DNA from: Candidatus Levybacteria bacterium RIFCSPLOWO2_01_FULL_39_10
Lineage (GTDB): Bacteria > Patescibacteriota > Microgenomatia > Levybacterales > UBA12049
Reading direction: 5' to 3'
Length of the DNA: 20,584 bases
Assembly (NCBI GenBank): GCA_001782515.1
Contig: MFOV01000001.1
Coordinates: 19,202-39,785 of the forward strand
In this document: in pieces, positions 6,798-12,010 of the stretch
Layout of the letters: every line of letters starts with the position of its first letter
Numbering within the stretch: the first letter of the stretch is position 1
Position numbers and translations under genes: made by a program
Notes under the pieces: model-generated
The model's input: only the letters and a program-made list of their open reading frames with translations
Database searches by the model: none
Told to the model about the DNA's origin: nothing

Positions 6798-7064
6798 ATG
6801 ATAAAAGCTAAAAAAAAAGTTTTAGAATACGAATTGCCTATTAAAATTGAACCTCAAAAAGAGGGAGGGTTTTTTGTGCTCTCTCCAATTTGGAAAGATT
6901 GTTATGCACAGGCAGATACAATTGATGAAGCAATTTTAGAAATAACCGCAGTTGCACAGAGTTTAATCGAGCTTTATAAAGAAGAAGGTTTAAAAATCCC
7001 TCTTAAATTGCAAAGAAAAAATGGCTTCTCAAATATGACAGTTCCTGTAATTGTATCTGCATGA
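6798..7064 (+). CDS. hicB: HicB-like antitoxin
   Basis: The 88-residue protein fits the HicB partial RNase H-like fold: LPIKIEPQKEGGFFVLSPIWKDCYAQADTIDEAI, then a helix IxxVAQSLIELYKEEG and LKIP. It neutralises the HicA toxin encoded immediately downstream with an ATGA overlap. It is short: a C-terminal helix-turn-helix or ribbon-helix-helix DNA-binding domain, common in longer HicB proteins, is not seen, so classical autoregulation is doubtful. The ATG lies 2 nt after the last base of tRNA-Ile, leaving no room for a ribosome-binding site or a separate promoter downstream of the tRNA. Expression probably depends on the tRNA promoter and tRNA 3'-end processing. Confidence 0.85.
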   Translation: MIKAKKKVLEYELPIKIEPQKEGGFFVLSPIWKDCYAQADTIDEAILEITAVAQSLIELYKEEGLKIPLKLQRKNGFSNMTVPVIVSA

Positions 7065-7273
7065 AACCACTTCCATATAGGGTAGTGATTAAGAAAGCTC
7101 GCAAAGCTGGATTTGTTTTCAGAAGAAATACTGGAGGAACACACGAGATTTGGTGGAATGAAAAAAGAAGAAAAACTTGTGTTATTCCGCATCACCACGA
7201 GATAAAACCAGGAACATTAAAAAGCATTATAAAACAAATGGGGTTAGGCGAAGAAGAATTCAAAAAACTATAA
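7061..7273 (+). CDS. hicA: HicA-like mRNA interferase toxin
   Basis: The 70-residue product matches HicA: a small double-stranded-RNA-binding-like fold with the catalytic histidine in GGTHEIWW (H28). The conserved IPHHHEIKPGTLKSIIKQMGL segment follows. Family members cleave mRNA without ribosome binding and are held inactive by HicB. The start overlaps the hicB stop as ATGA, so translation is probably coupled and antitoxin is made first. It is full length with the key residues intact, so the toxin is likely functional. A near-copy of the tRNA-Ile 3' end lies about 70 nt after its stop. Confidence 0.9.
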   Translation: MKPLPYRVVIKKARKAGFVFRRNTGGTHEIWWNEKRRKTCVIPHHHEIKPGTLKSIIKQMGLGEEEFKKL

Positions 7274-7341
7274 AAAGATGTATTTGTTTATCCTGAGTTT
7301 AATCTGAGAGTTTTCACCCTGGAGAGTTTACAGAAAGAAGC

Positions 7342-7356
7342 CCAAACAGGAGCACT
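7342..7356 (+). repeat. Near-copy of the tRNA-Ile 3' end (possible attachment site)
   Basis: CCAAACAGGAGCACT (7342-7356) matches CCAAGCAGGAGCACT at 6783-6797, the tRNA T-stem 3' strand, acceptor 3' strand, discriminator and two following bases, in 14 of 15 positions and the same orientation. The pair flanks hicBA. The copy lies next to the 3' end of a tyrosine recombinase gene. Direct repeats of tRNA 3' ends are the usual footprint of site-specific integration by such recombinases. Confidence 0.6.
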
Positions 7357-7357
7357 T

Positions 7358-8224
7358 TTACAACTCCGACAAAGTTTGGTTTTCGGGAGCACGCTGCGGA
7401 ACATACTCAAGATAGCGCTCAGTAGTTGAAATTCTTTTGTGTCCGAGCATTTTTGAAAGAAGGACCAAAGATGTTCCGTTTTTTAGGTGATGGGCAACAA
7501 AAGTGTGTCTCAAATCATTTACCTTTGCGTCTTTGATTTCGGCGAGCCTGTAATATCTCTCAATTGAAGTTCTTATATTTCTTATTAAAAACGGCTTTCC
7601 AGATTTTGTAATGAAAAGAAAATCATCCACCGATCTAGTTTTTGGCCTTACTTCCAAATATTTATTCAAAGCTTCCTGGGCTCTTTTGTTAAGAGGAACA
7701 GTTCGCTCTTCATGTTTTTCAATTGAAGGAACATGTAAAATGTCTCCCCTTACATCAGAAAGTCTTAAAGCTGTTAGCTCTCCAATTCTAATGCCAGTTT
7801 GAAGAAGCAGTTCAATAATAGCTGACATTCTAGGATCGTTTCTTGCAGCATCCCGAAGAGCTCTATACTCAGTTGGCGTTAGGATTCTGGGAGGAGCAAG
7901 TTCGTATTTAGGATGTGATATGAGAAGGGAAGGGTCATCTTTTATGAAATTGTTTGATTTTAAGAATCTGTAAAAAGTTCTGATTGAGTTGATTTTTCGG
8001 GAAACTGATTTGGGAGTATAGTTTTCCTTAGAAAGCCTTGCCAGAAATGCTTCAATATCCTCTTTTTTTACCTCGTCAACAGTTGTTATACCGCGTTCGG
8101 CGAGAAACTCGGTAAGCTGCTCTATATCTTTAGTGTATGCTACAATAGTAGCTGTTGAATTCCCTTTGTCTTTGAGGAAATCCTTAAATTTAATGCCTGC
8201 ATCTGCAAGGCTAATGCTATTCAT
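7358..8224 (-). CDS. Tyrosine recombinase, XerC/XerD-like
   Basis: The 288-residue protein has the N-terminal SAM-like core-binding domain (about residues 5-90) and a C-terminal catalytic domain. Catalytic residues line up as R146 (TGIRIGEL), K170 (SIEKHEERTVPL), R239 (NDLRHTF), H262 (LGHKRI) and nucleophile Y271 (TTERYLEY). The first histidine of the usual HxLRH motif is asparagine here (N236). The size fits either a chromosome-dimer-resolving Xer or a small integrase. The neighbouring tRNA-Ile with a copy of its 3' end favours an integrase history, but CPR genomes often have a single Xer, so the housekeeping role remains possible. The start is supported by an extended -10 ending 8 nt upstream. 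Confidence 0.85.
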   Translation of the reverse strand: MNSISLADAGIKFKDFLKDKGNSTATIVAYTKDIEQLTEFLAERGITTVDEVKKEDIEAFLARLSKENYTPKSVSRKINSIRTFYRFLKSNNFIKDDPSLLISHPKYELAPPRILTPTEYRALRDAARNDPRMSAIIELLLQTGIRIGELTALRLSDVRGDILHVPSIEKHEERTVPLNKRAQEALNKYLEVRPKTRSVDDFLFITKSGKPFLIRNIRTSIERYYRLAEIKDAKVNDLRHTFVAHHLKNGTSLVLLSKMLGHKRISTTERYLEYVPQRAPENQTLSEL

Positions 8225-8232
8225 GATGGCCT

Positions 8233-8241
8233 ATAATATCA
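8233..8241 (-). promoter_or_regulatory. Extended -10 promoter for the Xer-like gene
   Basis: On the minus strand TG-A-TATTAT has its hexamer at 8238-8233. Eight bases separate it from the ATG at 8224, so the transcript should start at or next to the start codon. Confidence 0.55.
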
Positions 8242-8253
8242 TAAAATTGGACT

Positions 8254-8259
8254 TATAGT
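8254..8259 (+). promoter_or_regulatory. -10 promoter box for the FtsB-like gene
   Basis: TATAGT (five of six consensus) ends 7 nt before the ATG at 8267. This predicts a leaderless mRNA, divergent from the Xer-like gene promoter in the same 42-bp gap. No Shine-Dalgarno sequence is present. Confidence 0.5.
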
Positions 8260-8266
8260 CAATAAT

Positions 8267-8608
8267 ATGAAAAAAATATTCTTTTTTGCTTCAATAATTG
8301 TGGGTGTTATTATAATAAACAGCCTTGTCAGATCAATTTATAATCTCCTTCAGAAAGAAGAATTAGTTTCGGGTGCCATGATGGAGCTTGAGGCAGAAAA
8401 GCGACTTAATAAGGAACTTAAGGAAAGGTTATCATATGTTAAAAGCGATCAGTTTATTGAAGAGGAAGCAAGAAATAAACTGTTTCTGGTAAAAGAAGGC
8501 GAGAGTGAGGTACTTATCCCAAAAATCCTTATAGCAACAGCTTCTCCTACCCCAACGCCAATTCCCCCAAACTGGAGGCAGTGGATAAATTTGATAATGG
8601 GGAATTAA
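8267..8608 (+). CDS. FtsB/DivIC-like septum formation initiator protein
   Basis: The 113-residue protein has a short cytoplasmic N-terminus, one membrane helix (about residues 4-22), then a coiled coil (about 28-65, heptad-like LLQKEELVSGAMMELEAEKRLNKELKERL). The family's short motif around EEARNKLFLVKEGE follows (about 70-84). This is the topology of FtsB/DivIC, which join the divisome with FtsL and FtsQ. The C-terminus carries a Ser/Thr/Pro stretch (ATASPTPTPIPPN) and a final WRQWINLIMG segment, a tail I associate with CPR homologues. Sequence identity in this family is low, so the call rests on size, topology and motif. murD, another cell-wall gene, lies downstream in the same direction. 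Confidence 0.8.
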   Translation: MKKIFFFASIIVGVIIINSLVRSIYNLLQKEELVSGAMMELEAEKRLNKELKERLSYVKSDQFIEEEARNKLFLVKEGESEVLIPKILIATASPTPTPIPPNWRQWINLIMGN

Positions 8609-8860
8609 CTTTGTGTTGCGGGGCTAGGAGTTGCGCCTAGCCTATGAGATTATGAGCCTCATGTGCACTGTACACTACCCCGCGCGTTCGTCGAAGACAC
8701 GACTTTGTGCTTTCATTCTCGTATTCACTCGGATTTCAGCTTTGCTGTCGGCTTCTCCTCTTCAATCTCGCCAAAGCCTCGATTGAGAAAAAGGTCATAT
8801 GATTATACTACAAAATTGCTTTAATTTGAAGCCAATGGTAAAATATTCACACTTCGACGA
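8609..8860 (+). other. Gene-free stretch between the FtsB-like gene and tRNA-Met; partly structured
   Basis: No convincing gene is seen here. Positions 8618-8683 can fold into a junction closed by GCGGGG/CCCCGC (8618-8623, 8678-8683). The inner hairpins are CTAGG/CCTAG (8624-8628, 8636-8640) and ATGAG/CTCAT (8644-8648, 8658-8662), with a weak GTG/CAC arm. Positions 8690-8800 are richer in C and CG than the neighbours and contain only short frames. One minus-strand frame ending near 8734 reads GFGEIEEEKPTAKLKSE and might be a decayed fragment. TCAATC/GATTGA near 8762-8787 could form a further hairpin. Confidence 0.4.
8816..8844 (+). promoter_or_regulatory. Promoter for tRNA-Met
   Basis: TG-G-TAAAAT (8836-8844) is an extended -10. 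TTGCTT (8816-8821), a weak -35, lies 17 nt upstream of the hexamer. Transcription would start about 10 nt before the mature tRNA. Confidence 0.55.
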
Positions 8861-8932
8861 GGCGGCGTAGCTCAGCGGTAGAGCGGTGTCTTCATAAGGC
8901 AACGGTCGCAGGTTCGATCCCTGCCGTCGCTA
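8861..8932 (+). tRNA. tRNA-Met(CAU), probably elongator
   Basis: The acceptor GGCGGCG (8861-8867) pairs with CGTCGCT (8925-8931) through two G-U pairs, with discriminator A at 8932. The D arm is GCTC/GAGC. The anticodon loop TTCATAA gives CAU. The T arm GCAGG/CCTGC encloses TTCGATC. The anticodon stem GTGTC/GGCAA has one G-A mismatch at its base and one G-U. It lacks the three G-C pairs of an initiator anticodon stem. A CAU tRNA could also be the lysidine-modified isoleucine species, but a tRNA-Ile(UAU) already present in this window makes methionine more likely. CCA is not encoded. Confidence 0.88.
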
Positions 8933-8961
8933 CAAAATAAGTTTTATGACCTCATTTATAG

Positions 8962-8967
8962 TATAAT
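8962..8967 (+). promoter_or_regulatory. -10 promoter box for murD
   Basis: TATAAT is a perfect -10. It ends 8 nt before the ATG at 8976, so the mRNA should begin at or within two bases of that ATG. Its last T is also the first base of an in-frame TTG, which argues against the upstream TTG as the start. Confidence 0.65.
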
Positions 8968-8975
8968 TGGCCTCA

Positions 8976-10289
8976 ATGGATAAGTTTAAAAACAAAAAAA
9001 TTGCAGTGATTGGGATTGGTTTGGAAGGAAAATCCTCAGCAGAGTTTCTTAAAAAACACGGCGCAAGTGTTGAAATTCGGGATAAAACTCAAGGAGAGGA
9101 TTATCTTAAGGATCTTGATAAATTTGACTTGATTGTACGCAGTCCCGGAGTCCGAATCGCTGAACTCATAACTCATAACTCAGAACTTATAACTAAAAAG
9201 CTTACCTCCCAGACAAAGTTATTTTTCGAACTCTGTCCCACCAAAAACATAATTGGCGTAACAGGAACAAAAGGAAAGGGGACAACGTCGAGTTTGATTT
9301 ACGAAATGTTAAAAGCAGACGGACGAGACGCATATCTGGGGGGAAACATTGGCGTTCCGCCGTTTGATTTTTTGGAAAAACTAACAAAAGATTCATGGGT
9401 GGTACTCGAACTTTCTTCATTTCAGCTTCTCGACCTTGCTCGGAGCCCCCATATTGCAGTTTTCCTAATGGTTACAAGTGAGCACTTGGATTATCACAAA
9501 GACGTTTTAGAGTACATCAGCGCAAAAAGAAATCTTTTGAGGTTTCAAACTGAAAATGATTTTGCAATTCTAAACCATGATTATCCAGTAAGCAATGAAT
9601 CAGATATTTACGGAGATGGAAAAGTTTATTATGTCAGCAGGGAGCGGGAAGTAGAGGAGGGGTGTTTTGCCCTCGGAAATCAGATAGTTCTAAGATTAAA
9701 AGGAAACGATGTTCCTTTGATTGATACCCGCGAACTTTTTCTAAGAGGTGATCACAATCACGAAAATGTCTGCGCGGCGTCTCTGGCAGCATATTTGGCA
9801 GGAGTTAAGGCGGGAACAATAACTCAGGTGTTAAAGAGTTTTAAAGGTCTTGAGCATAGACTTGAATTGGTGGCAGAAATTGCGGGAGTTGAGTATTATA
9901 ATGATTCATTCTCAACAACGCCAGAAACAGCGATTGCTGCCATAAAATCCTTCAAAAATCCCGAAATTTTAATTCTTGGCGGGTCATCAAAGAACAGTAA
10001 TTTTGAAGAACTTGGAAAAATAATCAGTTCGCAGGATAATATAAGAACAATAATTGGTATTGGAGAAGAATGGCCACAAATTAAATCAAAGATTAAAAAT
10101 AATATCTCAGATCTTATGTTAATCGAAGGGGCGAGCTCAATGAAACAAATAGTTCTTGCAGCCTCAAAAATAGCAAAACCGGGAGATGTGGTGCTTCTTT
10201 CTCCGGCCTGTGCTTCATTTGGAATGTTTCAAAATTACAAAGACCGGGGAAAGCAGTTTAAAAAAGAAGTAAGAAAGTTAAAAAATTAA
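8976..10289 (+). CDS. murD: UDP-N-acetylmuramoylalanine--D-glutamate ligase
   Basis: MurD adds D-glutamate to UDP-MurNAc-L-alanine in peptidoglycan synthesis, in the cytoplasm. The 437-residue protein has the N-terminal Rossmann-like domain (KIAVIGIGLEGKS), the ATP loop GTKGKGTT (residues 97-104), LELSSFQL and EHLDYH. It continues with HNHENV, LEHRLE, NDSFSTTPETA and the C-terminal SPACASFGMFQNYKDRGKQFKKEV motif, so all domains are present. Residues about 61-75 (IAELITHNSELITKK) replace the usual short linker and are encoded by a small repeat. I place the start at the ATG at 8976, just after a perfect -10, rather than at a TTG three codons upstream. The gene stops 2 nt before the convergent 10292-11182 gene, and a second murD-like 3' end lies beyond that gene. 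Confidence 0.95.
   Translation: MDKFKNKKIAVIGIGLEGKSSAEFLKKHGASVEIRDKTQGEDYLKDLDKFDLIVRSPGVRIAELITHNSELITKKLTSQTKLFFELCPTKNIIGVTGTKGKGTTSSLIYEMLKADGRDAYLGGNIGVPPFDFLEKLTKDSWVVLELSSFQLLDLARSPHIAVFLMVTSEHLDYHKDVLEYISAKRNLLRFQTENDFAILNHDYPVSNESDIYGDGKVYYVSREREVEEGCFALGNQIVLRLKGNDVPLIDTRELFLRGDHNHENVCAASLAAYLAGVKAGTITQVLKSFKGLEHRLELVAEIAGVEYYNDSFSTTPETAIAAIKSFKNPEILILGGSSKNSNFEELGKIISSQDNIRTIIGIGEEWPQIKSKIKNNISDLMLIEGASSMKQIVLAASKIAKPGDVVLLSPACASFGMFQNYKDRGKQFKKEVRKLKN
9162..9195 (+). repeat. Short degenerate tandem repeat in murD
   Basis: Several copies of an AACTCATAACT-like unit follow each other, encoding ELITHNSELITKK in a loop between the first domain and the TSQTKLFFE strand. The frame is kept. 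The region is slightly longer than usual for MurD. Confidence 0.5.
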
Positions 10290-10291
10290 AA

Positions 10292-11182
10292 CTAATCACC
10301 CTTAATCATTTTTCTTAGTCTATCCTCTTTTGTTAAATATTCAGGTCCTTCAACTACATTAAGGTCATGATACCCCCTATAGCTGTCTGTAGTCAGAGTA
10401 TATTCTATTCCTCCAATCTCAAATCCTTTTGTAAATCCATATCTTTTGGTTGAATCTGGTTCCCATGAAGTATCAGAAAGCTTAAACCATGCTATTATTT
10501 CCCTAATATCATCTTCTGTTAAAATTCCAGCGGCAAGAAGAGGCTCTGTAGCATATCTAACTATGTCTTCAATTCTTTCTGGTGAATGGTCAAGCGAAAT
10601 CAGGCTTAAACCAAACAGGCTTTGTTTTTTGCTAACTCTTGGTAAAACTTCTCGAAGAAACGGTAAAAAGGGAGCTATTGGTTTTCTGACAAATTCTACT
10701 TGTGGATTTTGCTTAACTGCTTTTTCCCATTTTTCAACCACTTCTGGAGTAGCCTGACTAAACATCTCCTCAATTGGTTCTTCAACAATAACTAGACCAG
10801 TCTCCAATATCTGTAATTCCCTAATTCTCTCGTCATTTTGTAGTTTTTCTATCCTTGGGTTTGGATCTGTACTCCATTCAAAAGATGCAGTTAAATCATC
10901 ACTGCTCTTCCATCTGTACCTAGCAAATGGTTTATACCTCATAAAGGTAGAGAGTTTTGCTATGGTTGGTTCTTCATCTTGTCCAAATAGAGAAACTCGC
11001 ATGGAGCCTCTTCTTCCATCTTCAGGATCTTTTGTATCAACATCCATTAAAAAAAGCTTACCGTCGATTTGGCCAGACCAAGGGCGATCAGGTCGAGGAA
11101 TACCTACCATAACTTCTAGCCCTGTATCGGATAATTCTCCTTGTAGCTCTGCCCAGTAAACAACTCCTGGTTTCTCATGCAT
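10292..11182 (-). CDS. Unknown 296-residue protein, possible inserted cassette
   Basis: I do not recognise this protein. It is soluble-looking, with no signal peptide, membrane helix, cysteine cluster or nucleotide-binding motif. The N-terminal third appears beta-rich (VVYWAELQGEL, GKLFLMDVDTKDPEDGRRGSMRVSLFG) and the middle and C-terminal parts more helical. It is a single convergent gene whose stop lies 2 nt from the murD stop. Its promoter is strong: TTGACT (11220-11215), 18-bp spacer, TATAAT (11196-11191), then 8 nt to the ATG, again leaderless. The gene sits between intact murD and a fragment resembling another murD C-terminus, which suggests arrival by insertion. Confidence 0.7.
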   Translation of the reverse strand: MHEKPGVVYWAELQGELSDTGLEVMVGIPRPDRPWSGQIDGKLFLMDVDTKDPEDGRRGSMRVSLFGQDEEPTIAKLSTFMRYKPFARYRWKSSDDLTASFEWSTDPNPRIEKLQNDERIRELQILETGLVIVEEPIEEMFSQATPEVVEKWEKAVKQNPQVEFVRKPIAPFLPFLREVLPRVSKKQSLFGLSLISLDHSPERIEDIVRYATEPLLAAGILTEDDIREIIAWFKLSDTSWEPDSTKRYGFTKGFEIGGIEYTLTTDSYRGYHDLNVVEGPEYLTKEDRLRKMIKGD

Positions 11183-11190
11183 AAGGTGGA

Positions 11191-11220
11191 ATTATATGTT
11201 TTTGTTTATGATTAAGTCAA
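11191..11220 (-). promoter_or_regulatory. Promoter for the 10292-11182 gene
   Basis: On the minus strand TTGACT (11220-11215) and TATAAT (11196-11191) are 18 bp apart and close to consensus. The ATG at 11182 follows 8 nt after the -10, so the transcript is predicted to be leaderless. Confidence 0.7.
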
Positions 11221-11234
11221 ATTTTAATTTGTTT

Positions 11235-11294
11235 TGCCGCGGAGAGCAGTTTAAAGAAGAAGTAGAAAAGCTTAAAACCTCCTCTTTAAATTAA
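11235..11294 (+). pseudogene. Remnant of a murD 3' end
   Basis: Translated from 11235 the sequence reads CRGEQFKEEVEKLKTSSLN and then stops. RGEQFKEEVEKLK matches the universal C-terminal motif of MurD and aligns with RGKQFKKEVRKLK at the end of the intact gene. The DNA agrees in about 33 of 42 positions by hand. No start or upstream Mur-ligase sequence is attached; only FNLF precedes it. The fragment is closer to the family consensus than the intact gene's tail. It is best explained as the old 3' end displaced by insertion of the 10292-11182 gene, or as debris of a duplication. Confidence 0.6.
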
Positions 11295-11300
11295 ATAATT

Positions 11301-11309
11301 TGATATACT
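11301..11309 (+). promoter_or_regulatory. Extended -10 promoter for the 11316-13792 operon
   Basis: TG-A-TATACT is a near-perfect extended -10 and ends 6 nt before the ATG at 11316. A leaderless mRNA is predicted. No Shine-Dalgarno sequence is present. Confidence 0.6.
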
Positions 11310-11315
11310 TCGGCT

Positions 11316-11702
11316 ATGAAAATTTTTGTAACTGGCAGGTCTATAGATGTACGAAATATCAAACAAATAATTAAAGTTCTAAAAGAAAATGGTCATGAAA
11401 TAGTTTTTGATTGGACTGCTAAAGGAAATTTAAAACCATACATTAAATATCAAATAAAGGCTAAAAATTTTTCTAAAAATGCAATAAAGGCAATCAACGA
11501 AAGTGACGTTTTCATTTTTGTAACACATCAAAAAGTCGCAGGAGGAAGTTCGGTTGAGCTTGGCGCAGCACTAAATTCATATCTAAACAAAGGAAAACCC
11601 AAGGTTTTCCTTGTTGGTGAGTACAATTCTTCTGTTATTTTCTATTTTCATCCTGCGATTAATAAAAAGAATAAAATTGAAGATGTCCTAAGTGGTATAT
11701 GA
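11316..11702 (+). CDS. Nucleoside 2-deoxyribosyltransferase-like protein
   Basis: The 128-residue protein looks like the small Rossmann-type fold of nucleoside 2-deoxyribosyltransferases and related nucleotide N-glycosidases. It starts with MKIFVTGRSIDVRNI. A central strand ESDVFIFVTHQKVAGGSSVELGAAL follows, where D70 and the E in GSSVELG (E85) occupy the places of the substrate-binding Asp and catalytic Glu. It ends with the strand PKVFLVGE. Family members exchange or hydrolyse bases on deoxynucleosides in salvage. Only the fold-level signature is visible, so the actual substrate is open. Its stop overlaps the cutA start in ATGA, so the two are co-translated. Confidence 0.6.
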   Translation: MKIFVTGRSIDVRNIKQIIKVLKENGHEIVFDWTAKGNLKPYIKYQIKAKNFSKNAIKAINESDVFIFVTHQKVAGGSSVELGAALNSYLNKGKPKVFLVGEYNSSVIFYFHPAINKKNKIEDVLSGI

Positions 11703-12010
11703 AGCCAACTATTTACTATATAACTTGTAAAGACAAAAAAGAGGCTAGGAAAATTGCTGATGTTTTATTAAATAAAAAACTGATAATTTGCGCAAAAGAA
11801 ATTCCTGTTTACTCTTCATTTATTTGGAAAGGTAAAATAGAAAAAACCAATGAGATACTTTTGCTTCTAGAATCTGTTAAGGAAAATTTTAAGGCTATTG
11901 AGAAAGAAATTCGTAAAATTCACAGCTACGAGACGTTCGTCTTATTCGAAATACCTGTTAGTAAAACTACAAAAGATGTTAAAAATTGGATCAAGGATTC
12001 AATCCAATGA
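11699..12010 (+). CDS. cutA: CutA1-like divalent-cation tolerance protein
   Basis: The 103-residue protein is a clear CutA: ITCKDKKEARKIADVLLNKKLIICAKEIPVYSSFIWKGKIE in the first half, then ILLLLESVKENFKAIEKEIRKIHSYETFVLFEIPV. The length and the WKGKIE and HSYET motifs are standard. CutA forms very stable ferredoxin-like trimers in the cytoplasm. It was named for copper tolerance in E. coli, but its biochemical role is not settled. The start overlaps the preceding stop (ATGA at 11699) and the stop overlaps the tgt start (ATGA at 12007), so the three genes form one operon. Confidence 0.92.
   Translation: MKPTIYYITCKDKKEARKIADVLLNKKLIICAKEIPVYSSFIWKGKIEKTNEILLLLESVKENFKAIEKEIRKIHSYETFVLFEIPVSKTTKDVKNWIKDSIQ

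Noticed and set aside
8618..8683. Calling the cloverleaf-like fold a tRNA gene
   Set aside because: There is no T-loop consensus, no proper D-loop and no anticodon loop with U33; the third arm has only about three pairs.
8967..8975. Upstream TTG start for murD adding three residues
   Set aside because: The TTG overlaps the last base of a perfect -10 box, so it would lie upstream of the transcript. The ATG at 8976 fits the spacing of other starts and the family N-terminus.
11986..12006. Earlier start for tgt at 11986
   Set aside because: The ATGA overlap with the cutA stop at 12007 matches the pattern of this operon, and Tgt family N-termini begin near the 12007 ATG.
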